NCBI GenBank assembly: GCA_022539475.1
Contig: VCMS01000021.1
Location: 62,001 to 126,000 of the forward strand
Length of the DNA: 64,000 nt
Direction of reading: 5' to 3'
Source of the DNA: Gracilaria domingensis
Taxonomy: Eukaryota > Rhodophyta > Florideophyceae > Gracilariales > Gracilariaceae
Part shown: positions 41,359 to 52,041 of the stretch, piece after piece
How the letters are laid out: every line of letters begins with the position of its first letter
Position numbering within the stretch: the first letter of the stretch is position 1
Position numbers and translations under genes: made by a program
Notes under the pieces: model-generated
Database searches by the model: none
Told to the model about the DNA's origin: nothing
The model's input: the letters and a program-made list of their open reading frames with translations, nothing else

Positions 41359-41620
41359 TCTTAGAGAGGAAGAGCAGGTTGAAAACAAGACGATGAGAGC
41401 TGAGAGCGATCGACTCCAAAGTAGAGTACGATCGCTCTCTCTTTATAGTGAGGCAAAGGCTTACTTGATCATGCAGTTCTACTGTGAACTGATCACGTAA
41501 GTAACACAAATACAAATAAAAATGTCAACTGTCGTAAACAATACCAAACATAAATTCAAAAACTCATACAAGCATTCAAACATAGTTCAAACAGATTTCA
41601 AACAGTCAAAGTCACTGAGA
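41359..41620 (-). repeat. Copia-3 5' LTR
   Basis: Partner of 36837-37086; same termini and hairpin. A short AT-rich insertion near 41503-41515 accounts for the length difference. Confidence 0.9.
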
Positions 41621-42500
41621 GTGAACCTTAGCTTGGTAGAGCCGGGCTTTGGTACAGCCAGGGCTGGGCTTGCCCATCTGGCACCAGGAGTTTTGTAGAT
41701 TGCTCCCACCGACTCCAGCTCGCGGATCGTCTGGATAATAAATTCTCTCTGTTGCGGAGCGTAGCGACGTTGCGGAGATCTCAGAGGCCGTGCACTTTGA
41801 TTAGGGGTTATCACAAGCCCCGGGACTTTTGCTGGAGGGTCGGCTCCAAGTTTGATACGAAAAATATCCCTGTACCTCTCCAACAAACTTTCCAAGCGAT
41901 GCCTACCGTGTTCCGAAATTCCGTTTTTCGTGACGTTGGACAGAATCTTCTGAAAAGCAGCGTCGATAGACTCCTTTGAGTCTTTCCCGATTCCGGCTGC
42001 CAAGGCCTCGGGAAGAGGGATAGGGTCATCGTCGGCTGCCTGGTACGTCAGCCCCTTGTACTTTGCCGTTGCAAGTTTCAGCTGATTTTGGTCGAGCTCT
42101 GCAAGATCCTTGTCATGCACATGGGCGCTGATGTTTTCCAAATTCTCCTCCAAGTTGAATCCAATTGACTTAAGGAACGGTCTTCCGAGGAGAACTTCGT
42201 CCATGTCTGTGTCCACGACGTAAAATTCTATTCCGTGGATCCGGAGAGGTATCTTTGGCCCAGGCAGTTGAATAGTGACACACAGTTTGACCGACTTCGA
42301 TGCAGTACAGTCGATGCTCACATTTTTGAACTCGCCACGGAGCCCAATTGGTGCGTCAAAAGTGGTAACTTTGAGTGCTGGGTCTTCCTTCAAAATCTCG
42401 TCGAGCACGCTGTATGGTATAGCGCTGAAGTCAGCGCCATAATCTCCCAAAGCAACCGCCGAAATACTGTCTTCAAAAAGGACGCGATACCTGCCTTCGC
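41621..42500 (-). pseudogene. Gypsy-2 protease and RT N-terminal part
   Basis: The aspartic protease motif ALGDYGADFSAIP (D-Y-G-A-D where D-T-G-A-D is usual) is followed by VLLGRPFLKSIGF, the family's flap/helix region. RT starts with LITPNQSARPLR-type connection sequence (VPGLVITPNQSARPLRSPQR), REFIIQTIRELESVGAIYK and WASPALAVPKPGSTKLRFT. It is cut by Copia-3 at LRFT and continues at 36836. The upstream connection to Gag needs a frameshift. Confidence 0.87.
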
Positions 42501-42529
42501 TGGCATCAGGAAGGTTCGGAGGTGCTGGC

Positions 42530-43451
42530 TCTGACAGATTTTGCAGATTTCTTCTTCTGAAAATACTCGTCGAGAAGTTGCCTTCGTAACTCGGGGCTCG
42601 TAATTGGACAGTTCTTCACCATATGCGTCTCACCGCATTTTTGGTTCAAGCAGCGCTCGGTCTATTCCTTCTGCAGCTTGCTTCTCTTGAGTACCGATCG
42701 TTGCTCAGTCTTAGGCGTTGCTGAACGCCCCTTGTCCATGTCGAATCGGCGTGGCTTTCTCGGTTTGTCGTCTTTCTTCTCGAAATCCGGGCGGTTCCGT
42801 TTCTTGGAAACGTTCAACCGTGCGCGGGCTACCTCGTTGTGCCAGAAACCTCTATGGCAAGGAAGCGACTTGTGTCCTAAAGAACTTGATATTGCTCTTT
42901 TCCACTGAGCTCCAAAGAGAGCGCTTCATTCGGATTCTTTCGCGAAGCAATGGAGGTTCGAATTTCTGCTCCATCTTGTTCATGAGATATTTGGCCTTCT
43001 CGGCATCATTCAATATTGACGAAGCATTGTTGTGGTCCAATGCCTTGATGACCTCGATAACGAAAGATGTTACAGCTCCAGCGGGGTCTTCTTGGCACGG
43101 AGTGTAAGACGTTGACGCCAATGCGGCGTTAATTCGTTCCGAAAGATCTCGCGGCGATCGCGATAGTGCACTCTCAAACCAAAGGTTGACTTTCTCTACA
43201 GTGGCCTCTTCGACAGTACCGGCGTCCTGAATTTCTCCCATAATGCAAAGTGCGTGTAAAGTACTGCTTTCAATACAGTCTTTAACGCTTCCGACGGTGA
43301 TTTGGTTGTCGTCGTCTCGATTGCGATTGACATCGTTGCATCTCTCCTTGTATGCGGCGTACTCTGTCTCGAACCTGATAACAGCCGGTTGCGTGACTTT
43401 GTTGAGCTGGGGAGGTTTGATAAATGCAATAACACCGTAGTTTGAAGCCAT
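42530..43451 (-). pseudogene. Gypsy-2 Gag
   Basis: The frame from the ATG at 43451 (MASNYGVIAFIKPPQL) runs to TAG at 42852 and encodes a capsid-like region (RFETEYAAYKERCNDV, AEKAKYLMNKMEQKF). After a shift near 42860 a basic segment (RKPRRFDMDKGRS) leads to a knuckle-like CLNQKCGETHMVKNC (C-x4-C-x3-H-x4-C), preceded by an in-frame TAG. At least two shifts and two stops separate it from protease. Confidence 0.75.
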
Positions 43452-43542
43452 GATTGCGCTCTAGATGACACAGTTGCCTGCACCGTCCTCGGTTGCCTTC
43501 CTGCCACGCAGTTCTGTTGCTCTTTGAGCCAAAGCGCTTTGA

Positions 43543-43979
43543 TGGTGAGTGTCGGGAGACAGGCTGGTGAAAAGAAAAGATGGGAGAAAACAAAGGGGCG
43601 AAAAGAAAGCGAACTGATGGGCACACCTCCGAATAACTGGCTTCCGCCTTCCCCGAGGTCACTCCCGGTCTTTGGCCGGGAGCTTTTATTGTGTTTGCCC
43701 GCGACCTCTTTGTCGAAAAGGACCGCTCGAGGTCTGCTCAATGCGGATCCAGCAATGAACGTAGACCTCCAAAGAATTAAGGAAATTCACATATGCAAAT
43801 TTTACACGCGACTGTGTCAGCCTCATTTCGGTCCTACACTTTCCGTCGCGGCTCATTCGAAGCTGCTGTTTGATCTGGTGAGCTCCTTGTTCCGTTCCAC
43901 TCACCGCCCGAGGGATACGCGCCGGTGTACGCGTCCGCACACCTGTTCCGCCGCGTTGCTGTCGTGACACTTCACAACA
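43543..43979 (-). repeat. Gypsy-2 5' LTR
   Basis: Differs from 33590-34026 at about three of 437 positions. On the minus strand the internal region begins TCAAAGCGCTTTGGC, not an obvious tRNA 3'-end complement. Confidence 0.92.
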
Positions 43980-44365
43980 GTACCTCAGCTGGTTGGATGA
44001 GATCGTATCATCCATTAGCGACCAGCAACCCCAGGGGTGGGCATGGGTGGGAAGAAAAACAGACGCGGCAGTGAGTGTGGTCGAAGACGTAGATCACATG
44101 CGCGTGGATTGAAACGAGATATAATGGACAAGCGAGGTAACCCAGTGCAGCGAGCCGATATTTGAGCGTCCACTCTGCTGACAATAGAGATTCTCCCATG
44201 CTCTCAGCTCAAATATCTCACCACGGCGCGGAGGCCACGCCTCATTGCATCATTCGCTGTCGGTCCCATTGACACAATCGGTTTGCCAATTCCATGTCCT
44301 TCACAGTTGCGTCACCATACGCACCGCTAGATAAAAATTTTATATATCTTCTTCGTTCCTTGAAA
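43980..44365 (-). repeat. DIRS-B left terminal unit, inner part
   Basis: Reverse complement of 52042-52437. It includes 11-bp inverted arms GATATTTGAGC (44157-44167) and GCTCAAATATC (44207-44217). It starts two bases beyond the RT stop on the minus strand. Confidence 0.85.
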
Positions 44366-44367
44366 TG

Positions 44368-46710
44368 CTATAAAAACACCACTCGTATGTTGAATGCAAG
44401 GCACAAGGCAGCGAAACGTTTACATCTGAGTAGAAGGGGGATGCAGGAAGATTTTCCTTTCGATAAGGCACCAAGAGTGACAAGCGAGTCTGTGAACATA
44501 AGTACTCTGGCATTGTTCACGCCTTTCCGTATCAGCCATTCCAAAGCCATCACTGCAGTTGATGCTTCCAATCCATTGATGTGCTCGGGCCTCTTCCATT
44601 TGTGCGTAAAGCACGTAGGCCAGCTCATTGCTTCATATATGGACACGACTGTCTTCCCTTTTGTGTCTCTGAAGGCTTCGAAAGGCATGGCTTTGAAAGT
44701 CTGTCCAAGATTCCAGAGCCTAGCAGCGGTAGGAGGGGATACATGCGCTGCCATAACCGCTCCTGCTAAGGGCGATGCATCGAAGGTAATGACGTGGTTT
44801 GAGATAGAGATGGAAGGATTCACGCGGGCTAAGGGAAGAAAAGAACTGAGAAGCAGAACTTCTCTTTTCATCAAGGGATGTATTTCCACTTGGTTGCTTT
44901 GCTCGCTATCTGCAGATTTGAACCTAAATACTGCGTTAAGGCACGAAAGCATCCGCCTGTTCGGAAGAGGAAGACATATGATCTTTTTAACAGTGGACTG
45001 CCACGCGGTGCGTGAGATGCTCGAGGAAGAGCAGAGACTTGGTAAACCATTGAGCATACTCCTCAGTTTTGATATGCCTGGTCTGATCTGGTTGGTGTGG
45101 AAATTCCACACGCATCCGATGAACGGGAGCTCTTTTTCTTCAACGTGCGCCAATGGCGATGGCTTTGACTCTTTGATCGGGAGTTTCGCAGCTATAAAAC
45201 TAGTTCTCATAATTCAGTGTAGCAACCGAAGAGCTTCTGGTGGCCAGCTTTTAACGACGACACCAATGTCGTCGATGATATGCAGGAGCAAAGATTGCTG
45301 TTGAGCAAGATGGAAGGGGCTGTTTTCCTTCAGAAGTGGAACTAAGGCGTTGGCCTGAAGAGGACACAAGCGAGATTGTCGAAATATTGCAAAGGACTCC
45401 TGCAGAAGAGCGGATGCAAACGTATGACTTATGAACACGCTCCATTTGAACCCCATGGGAATGGATGCTTGGCATGGTGGCAGGATGATTTCTTCGCTGT
45501 TAGGGACATTAAGCTTCTTAGACAGCTGACTGGAGAGAGTCGGTGGAAGCTCGGAAATCCGCACGGAAGGCAGTGGAAAAAGCCTGGATATAGTTTGGGG
45601 TAGAGTAATGTTGTGGAACATGTTGGCCACGTCAAAGTAGAAAGCCGATAGACGGCCATCTACAGTTCGTATCGACTCGAAAAGACTCGGATCGGGCAGA
45701 GACGTGGCGGGTGAGTCTGAGAGAAAGGTGTTTTGAACTCCAGGCCAAGAGATCAGACGGTCGTCGTGCGAGGATTTCGTTACTACAAATAGACTGAGCC
45801 ATATAAGCTCTGCCAACCGAGAATATTTTGGGGTTTCATTTGATACGACCGACCAGCAAAGCATAGCGGCAGTGTTAATCCTCTCCAGCAGAGAGAGTTA
45901 TTCCGTCCTGCTTGCATGCGTAACGGGTTTAGGGAGGTCCTGAACATGGAAGTGCGGGTCTTTTGCATCGAACCACAGTTTGTACAGGCCGATCTCGAAT
46001 TCTGAGACTCCTTCGCCCCGAAAGAGATGTTGTAAATTGGGAGGAAGTCTCGAAATCCAAAGCTCCGCGTTACGGTAGTCGGGTGAAAGTCGAGCGGCAG
46101 GAACAGCGATTCTGTCGGCCTTGATTCTTTTGAATATTCCGCGTGCGAAAGCCAGAGAAGGATCTTCGAAGTGGGCTTAAAGCTCAGTGTGGAAGTCGTG
46201 GGATGATTCAAAGCCAAACAAATGCTGTTCAGTATTCCAATGTGCAACAGATTCTTCATAAAGGTCATCGATGATAGGAGAAAGGCATGCAAGAACATTT
46301 TGGGTGACTCTGCTCTGCGGCATGGACGGCGCCTGGAGGGAAAGGTTCTTTTCTCTCGGTAGGTGAGGTCCGTGATAGAGATGACACAATGCGTCCAGGG
46401 CAGAGTTTATGTGCATATTGAGTACGCCTCGAGATTTTAGATGAGGCATAGGAAAGAGCCGAGTCGGGTATTCTGATGAAGCATCTAGTTTCGACCGGAA
46501 CGAGGCTTGTCCCTCTGCTGCTGGTCGGCTGACTTCTCGTGACGGGCGGCGCGAGGTGGACGGGCCTTCGCTCGTGACTCTTGGATCGCTTTGATTGCAG
46601 AGAGCCTTTTCTTGTGCAACGATACTTTCCGTGTTAGGGATTCTTGCAATGTTTCGGCGCGAACGGTGCCTTGAGGAACGGTTTCCAACATGTGAGTGAC
46701 TTCTTCCCAA
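44368..46710 (-). pseudogene. DIRS-B reverse transcriptase-RNase H
   Basis: One minus-strand frame overlaps the end of Gag and runs to a TAG at 44368, broken by TAA 46177, TAA 45898 and TGA 45214 with no shift. Motifs: FKRIKADRIAVPAARL (parallel to DIRS-A IDANRINVPSPP), DDRLISWPGVQNTFL, AFYFDVANMFHNITLP, ASIPMGFKWSVFISH, LLHIIDDIGVVVKSW (catalytic) and LPFIGCVWNFH. RNase H: VITFDASPLAGAV, LEASTAVMALEWL and MFTDSLVTLGALSKG. It ends at CLAFNIRVVFL and lacks the NPADSPSRP-type tail present in DIRS-A, so the C-terminus is truncated exactly at the terminal unit. Confidence 0.83.
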
Positions 46711-47779
46711 GCGTCTCGGCGGTCCGCGTGTTCTCCCGTGGAGACTGCTTCCTCCACGTGAAGTATGGCGTAAACTCGTCTGAGCGCTACTTCCAGAGAT
46801 GGGCGCTGTTCCAAAGCTTCCCTTGGCGTTGCGTGCGTTGGCAGTTCTAAATGAAAAATCCGTCCTAGTGTGATGGCCTCCATCTCCGACGACAGAGGTT
46901 GTCCTGTGGCACTGCGCTTCCAGTGTTTGAAATGGTGCTGCAGAAAAGTGGGGATTTCCGCTCCTCCTGATACAAGTAAGGAAAGAATGGTGGCCCCATG
47001 AGTTCTTCCTTTTTTAAACTCAACGACGATACGCCTTTTCCGGGATAGTTCGAGAGGGTGGCGTTGTGGGCGTTTGTCATTCCGATAGAGAAAGTCTTCG
47101 GAGTTATATCGTGCTTAGCCTTTTTTCCGAGGAGGTTGCTTCTCGTCTTCAACTTCAGAGGAGAGAAGGTCGAGGTTGCTGGCTTGCGCCTCTGCTGCGG
47201 TATTCGGGGCTGCTGGCGAGACAACGGGAAAAGTGATCGGAGATGGGCGTTTCTGGTGGCCACCGAAGATGCTTGTCGGAAGCCATGAATCTGCCAGGAG
47301 ATGGCGATGGCGACTGCTTCGTCTGCTCGGGTTGCTGAGAATGTAGTAGGTGACAGAGATCTGTCAACTGCAACTGCAGAATTGATTAGAACTACAAGAT
47401 CGTTCGGTTTTTCCTTGGCCAGCTTCATAATTTCCTCCGCAGTCATGGACATCAGCGTTTCCATTTTCTTTTGATGCTCGTCTCTGCTTGTGAACCCTTC
47501 CAATTCCTTGAGGCGGAATACATCTGCGATCAGCTGGTCTCTGGTCGGGAACGGACCAAATGATGTACGCATGCTTGTCGGGGCAGACTGCGTGATGTCG
47601 AGAAGCTGTCTATGGGAGAGCTGGGAAAGAAAGAAAAGATGATCCTTGGACGCAAGGTTTCCAAAAAGAGGATAAGAGGTACTGGCAGCATTTGCAGGAG
47701 TAGGGGGATGCGGCGTGGGAGCAGGGGGAGGGTCAGCATCTGGAGATGGTTGTGGTAAGACCGCGGCGGACGCCGACAA
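46485..47779 (-). pseudogene. DIRS-B Gag-like protein
   Basis: The N-terminal part is Pro-rich (PQPSPDADPPPAPTPHPP), followed by LSHRQLLDITQSAPTSM and MTAEEIMKLAKEKPNDLVVL, which align with DIRS-A Gag. The frame used up to about 47290 is lost; the homologous downstream part (ARYNSEDFLYRNDKRPQRHP, RIVVEFKKG, LEVALRRVYAILHVEEA, and the basic tail RAARHEKS) lies in another frame with a TAA at about 47116. So there is one shift and at least one stop. Function is inferred from position. Confidence 0.65.
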
Positions 47780-48052
47780 GAAGGACGCGATAGCGCTCTG
47801 ATTAGGAGGAGAGGGAAATGCTGGAGGATTCGGAGGATCGGTCAGGATTTCACGAATTGAAAGGGAATGTACAAAGGTAGTGCGTGGGCTACAATGTTCG
47901 GTTTGAGAGAATCTTAAAAGCAGAAGAAAATGACTCTTCTCTCTCGAATTTTGAAGGGAAGCGACGGTTGCCGTCGAGAGACATTAAGTGCGAAAAAGGC
48001 GGGCACAAAAGAAGCTGGAACGAACCTTGAACAGTCAGAAAGAGCAGTCAAC

Positions 48053-48755
48053 TCAATTTTGGGCTCTTATTCTGCCCATGATGGAGACAGATGCTTGGCG
48101 AATTTCTCTTTGCTGCTTTTGCCGTAGTGTTATATTGAGAAGCCAGGACTTCCCGTTGTCAAGATAACCACGGAGAGAGTTTAGAGATCTCCATCTTCCA
48201 TTTATCGCGATCTGCTGCACAGGGACACCACGGATGTAGTCTTTTGTTGCTTTCCCGATACGTAGGGAATGAGTACTGAGCCTTTCTTGTGACAAACCAA
48301 AACAGCGCGCAGCCTCTTTGATGTCTGATTGGTACCTTACATAAGTAATGTTGGGTGCAAGTCGCATCGTAGGGGCCTGCGTGGACTTATGTTTCTGTAG
48401 GAAGGTAATGATGTCCTTGTCCACAATAGGTACAAACTGCAAACGTCCAGTTTTCCTTGACGTTTTAGCGTCAAGGATGTTGATTCCGGCTGCATGAGGT
48501 TCGAACACTGATCTTTTGACGTCGCCAGAAAATGCGAAGTGCATTCATTGGAGAGAGATGGCCTCAGTGGAGCGCAAGTATGCTGCGTACGACAGCAGAA
48601 GAAGAGCTGCTGATTCGTCTTTGCCTTTCTGAATAATTTTCCATGCAAAGTGTGGACGCCATTTTTGGGGGAAACAGCGCGGGTGGTGACAAACCCAAGG
48701 AGAGCGACGCAATAAATGCTCGAGAGTACCAGCCCAAAAGGGGCGACAAGTTAAC
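48053..48755 (-). pseudogene. DIRS-B tyrosine recombinase, N-terminally truncated
   Basis: The frame starts near 48755 (RPFWAGTLEHLLRRSP), where homology stops abruptly, and contains DESAALLLLSYAAYLRSTEA (first catalytic Arg region), the H-x-x-R box LSTHSLRIGKATKDY, INGRWRSLNSLRGYLDNG (nucleophile region) and a basic tail. TGA at 48545-48547 interrupts it before MHFAFSGDV. The core-binding domain is missing. It lies upstream of Gag, which is not the normal DIRS order. Confidence 0.78.
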
Positions 48756-49725
48756 GTAGCTCAGATGCCTGCAGGAGCAGACAAGATAACCCCAAGATAG
48801 TAGAAACTCTCCGCTAACAGGAAGCGGGGAGAGTAATTAAACGAGAGTGTGGTTCGGCGTTCGATGCCGAATGCCAACACAACACAGAATGCAGCGCCAA
48901 CAGACCAACACACCAAGGCCGTCGGCGGAACAGTAGAATGGGCAGGGCTAAGGCGTTCGATCCTGTCGTCGATACCACCATAAACCTAGTAACCAGGCGA
49001 GGTGACGACATGAAGGGAACCCGTGCAATGCGTACCACTGCCCACGTCCGTCCGGAAAACGGGGATGTAGGTATGATCGCAATGTGCGGACGAGCCCAAT
49101 GAAGGGCAGCACAAGGCGACTGGGTAGGGAGCGGCGGGAGACCGGGCCGCCGGGAATAAGGAAATATAGGGGGAAAGGTTGGTGGCAGGGAGGCACAGAC
49201 TGCGCTGAGGGAAGGTGGGATTGCCAAAGGAAGGAAGGTTGGTGACGACGGAAAGGGAGGAAGAAAGGCGAGAGAGGCAAGGATGAGGGCGGTCGTCGAG
49301 GGGAGAAGTGGTCTGCCTGAGTTAGGTTGGCTGCGAAGCCTCGAACTCGGGGGGTTTATATCTACAATTCTTGTGGTTCGTATACCCTAAGTCGTAACTT
49401 GCTCACCATCTAGTCCTAAATACCCTAGTGCTGCTCACCATCCATAACATGTAATGATGTCAGCGCACGGCTCTTCGTTATGTAGGTCGGTGGTCGGTGG
49501 CTCGCCAATCCTCACTTGGCGGCTTAGGTCTTCTGTTGGAATGTTCAGGTCTTATCCATGTCCCACGGAGCGCCACGATTTTCGCTTCTGCCGATACATT
49601 TTGTCAATTTGCAGCTGGTTGGTGCTTTGCTGGCATAGTGACCTGCCACGCTCCATTTGCTTATTTAGATAGCGGTGTCGTCATCCTCATCTATCCAAGT
49701 AGTCAATCGCACCACCCGTCTCAAC
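48756..49725. other. Unassigned stretch inside DIRS-B
   Basis: No coding region is supported. 48800-49300 is purine-rich on the plus strand (GGAAGG/GGGAGA words). A TTTATATCT at about 49358 and short repeats of CTCACCATC near 49405-49443 could belong to the promoter region of the ORF at 49726, but no element boundary or TIR was found. Confidence 0.45.
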
Positions 49726-50130
49726 ATGTCCGCTAGAGACACTCTGGCCGCAATGACCGACGACGACACCGCCGGGTCTGACGTGCCCCCGGCACGGTCC
49801 AACTGCGTCATTGAGCGTGAAGCTGAGGAAGTTACGAAGGAAGTTGCTGAGGAGGAGGAGGCTGCAGTGGCGGCAGAGGAAGACGAAGATGAATTGGAAG
49901 AGAAGATTGAAGCGGAAATACTGGCATGTGAAGATGCGTTACATGACTTCTTGCACCATCGAGGAGTATCCGTAGACGATTTGAAAACTAGTGTGCAGGA
50001 ATTACCAGCGTTGTTCGTTCGAGGAGCCGGGTTAGACCTTGCGCTCTCAATGATGGGACGCAGATCGGCGTCGACTGCTAAGGCACTTTGTACCATCTAT
50101 CGAACTGTTAAGTCTGTCTCGTCTACGTGA
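49726..50130 (+). CDS. Small acidic protein of unknown function
   Basis: A 134-codon ORF from ATG at 49726 (context TCAACATGTCC) to TGA. Residues about 31-65 are extremely acidic and probably helical or coiled-coil (EREAEEVTKEVAEEEE, EDEDELEEKIEAEILA). The C-terminal part is mixed (LHDFLHHRGVSVDDLKTSVQ, GAGLDLALSMMGRR). No signal peptide or membrane segment is seen. An AATAAA at about 50206 lies 76 bp after the stop. It is unlike any retroelement protein in the window; it may be a host gene, a captured gene, or a chance ORF. I do not recognise it. Confidence 0.45.
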   Translation: MSARDTLAAMTDDDTAGSDVPPARSNCVIEREAEEVTKEVAEEEEAAVAAEEDEDELEEKIEAEILACEDALHDFLHHRGVSVDDLKTSVQELPALFVRGAGLDLALSMMGRRSASTAKALCTIYRTVKSVSST

Positions 50131-51700
50131 ACCCTCCCTCGTCCTGTTTCATTGCTTTGCGTCCCCTTCTTTGTTGCCTTGCATTTCATCTTGCTGCCTT
50201 CTTGAATAAAGATCACGCTCTGCCCCATCCTTTGCCAAGCTGCGCGGACGATAGAGTTAGAAGTATACACACCCAGCTTCAGCGGTCACCACGTAGCAGG
50301 ATTTACACCAAAGTTTAGCGTCCAGCACTTGGCAGTAGCCACTGTCATCGCTGACGTCTAGTACCAAGGAGTAGCCACCATCGTCCAGCAGTAGTCATCA
50401 TCATCCAGCAGTAGTCAGACCACGCGCCGTCATCCAGTAGCCGCGGATCACTTTCACACCAGCACAGTCCCACAGCGATGATAGCAACAATCCTAGCTCA
50501 GCAGAGAGCGACAGCAACAACGACCAGTACCAGCAGTAGCCAACATCCAGTAGTGCGAGCAAGCAGCGATCACAGCAGTGCACCCTTCTTTCGGTAGCGG
50601 CGGTTCGAGGCAGTGCCTCTTCATGCGGCGGCGCGGCGGCAGCGACGCTTCTTCTTGTGCAGCGGAACGGCGGCGGCGGCGCTTCTCGGTGCGGCTACGC
50701 GGCGGTGGCGACCTTTATTCTTGCGGCCACACGGCGGCGTTTCTTCTTGCGGCCACACGGCCCGCAATTGGCGCGGCCGTCGCGCCTCGGCGGCGCGACG
50801 GCAGGGCGAAGGGCATCGTGCTCTCTGGCGCGCCGCTGTGTGGGGCGGCGCGTGCCTTAAGAGTTGTAAGAGGCGGGGGGAGGAAAGTGCAGCTTCCACG
50901 CCGCGCTTTCCTTATCTCCCCGCCGAGATCAGGAAAAGATCGGGGGGGGTGTGTCCTAAGGAGTCCCAGGACACACCACCAGAAACGCCTCCACACAAAG
51001 GCTAGAGCCATTTCTCTGTTCAGCGGCGCAGCGGATTGTGCAGGGTTTACATGCCTCCACCCTTGAATACATCTTCGTGACAAACCTAGGTAGGATCTGA
51101 TGTGTGAAGAAGAATCAGAACCATGCAGAGTAAGTTCGACATTCGCTGCTTTTGTCACGCACGAGGGTCTATTTCGTATCTCGTTTGGATGTACGCCGCT
51201 AAAAGTTGGTCAATTGAGAGATTAGCACATGGCTGCAGCCCGCACAAGTCTATAAATTCTGTAAGAGAGTGGTTGTATTTTGCTTAGGTGGATTCGTGAA
51301 CTGAGGCGGCAAGAAGCGGGTTAAGCGAAAAGGAAGTCTTATCGGTCACTGCCCAAGCAAGTCTTGATGGCTGTATGGGAGAACCAAAAGCCTGGTTCAG
51401 AGTTTCAAAAGCAGTTACGCGCTCATCTTGCAAATGTTGGAGTGTCTTGTCCGATTCTACGTTTTGACCTCTGGAGGGTACGTCTTGCTGTGTAGGCGTA
51501 TACGATCGATCTGCAGCTAAAAAAAACGAATGTCCTGGACGATTTCTCAACAGAGTGGCACAGAATAGAGATGCGGGTGAGAGAAAGCACACGTGTTGTG
51601 GAGGATCAGAGTGTCGTTTTGGTTTAAACCGCGTGGTAGGAGCGACGGTCAGACGTAGAATGTAGCGAGCGGCAAGGCTGATATCCTTGGTATCAACTCC
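50131..51700. other. Non-coding, repeat- and GC-rich stretch
   Basis: 50330-50580 holds degenerate CAG/AGTAG repeats (CCAGCAGTAGTCATCATCATC). 50590-50900 is very GC-rich with GGCGGC words and a tandem TTCTTGCGGCCACACGG; open frames there exist on both strands because stop codons are rare in such sequence. Nothing convincing is coded at 51000-51700. Confidence 0.5.
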
Positions 51701-51709
51701 TATATTAGA

Positions 51710-51935
51710 TATGGAACAGAAAAGAAAACTAAAAGTTTTTGCAAGAAGATGTTGATGGCTGCGATGAAAGATCGCTGATCGTCGACTGACTGCTTGCCGC
51801 CAAGGTGAGTGTCTCTCCATTGATCAATGCATGGTTTTCGCCGGCAAGACGCACAGCAGCAAAGATCGAAGTCACAGCCCCGAATTTTCAATAAATCAGC
51901 TTCCTAGTTCGGCAATTTCAGTACTTTTGACATCC
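51710..51935 (+). repeat. Dispersed repeat, second copy of 6225-6475
   Basis: Matches the block at 6225-6475 with scattered changes, including CCAAGGTGAGTGTCTC and CAATAAATCAGCTTCCT. It lies just inside the right terminal unit of DIRS-B. Confidence 0.7.
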
Positions 51936-52041
51936 CTACTCGATCAAAACGGGTTGAAAGTCGTAGGAATATGAAGCTGTCGAAATCTACAAAAGTTGTG
52001 TTCCAGATTTGAAGTTTTCTGTTTAGTGTTAAAAAATAGCA

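Larger units (their letters stand above)
36837..41620 (-). mobile_element. Copia-3: Ty1/copia element inside Gypsy-2 RT
   Basis: LTRs of 250 bp (36837-37086) and 262 bp (41359-41620) share the termini TCTCAGTGAC and CTCTCTAAGA on the minus strand. TSD GTGAA lies at 36832-36836 and 41621-41625. A 14-base tRNA-Met half primer site follows the 5' LTR. Coding order Gag, protease, integrase, RT, RNase H is copia-like. The 5' LTR has an extra 12 bp or so. One stop and one frameshift are seen. Confidence 0.93.
33590..43979 (-). mobile_element. Gypsy-2: chromodomain Ty3/gypsy element, split by Copia-3
   Basis: LTRs of 437 bp at 33590-34026 and 43543-43979 (minus strand TGTTGTGAAGTGTC to CTCACCA), differing at about three positions by eye. 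Without Copia-3 the element is about 5.6 kb. Genes on the minus strand: Gag, protease-RT, RNase H-integrase, chromodomain. No TSD is visible: the uninterrupted unit at 52420-52440 reads GGCGAG|TACCTC on this strand, and only one base could be duplicated. Confidence 0.92.

Noticed and set aside
50578-51158. Arg/Ala-rich ORFs on both strands
   Set aside because: Very GC-rich low-complexity DNA with few stops; no conserved motif, several overlapping frames equally open.
51284-51820. 178-codon minus-strand ORF
   Set aside because: Half of it overlaps a dispersed non-coding repeat and no domain is recognised; probably a relic or chance frame.
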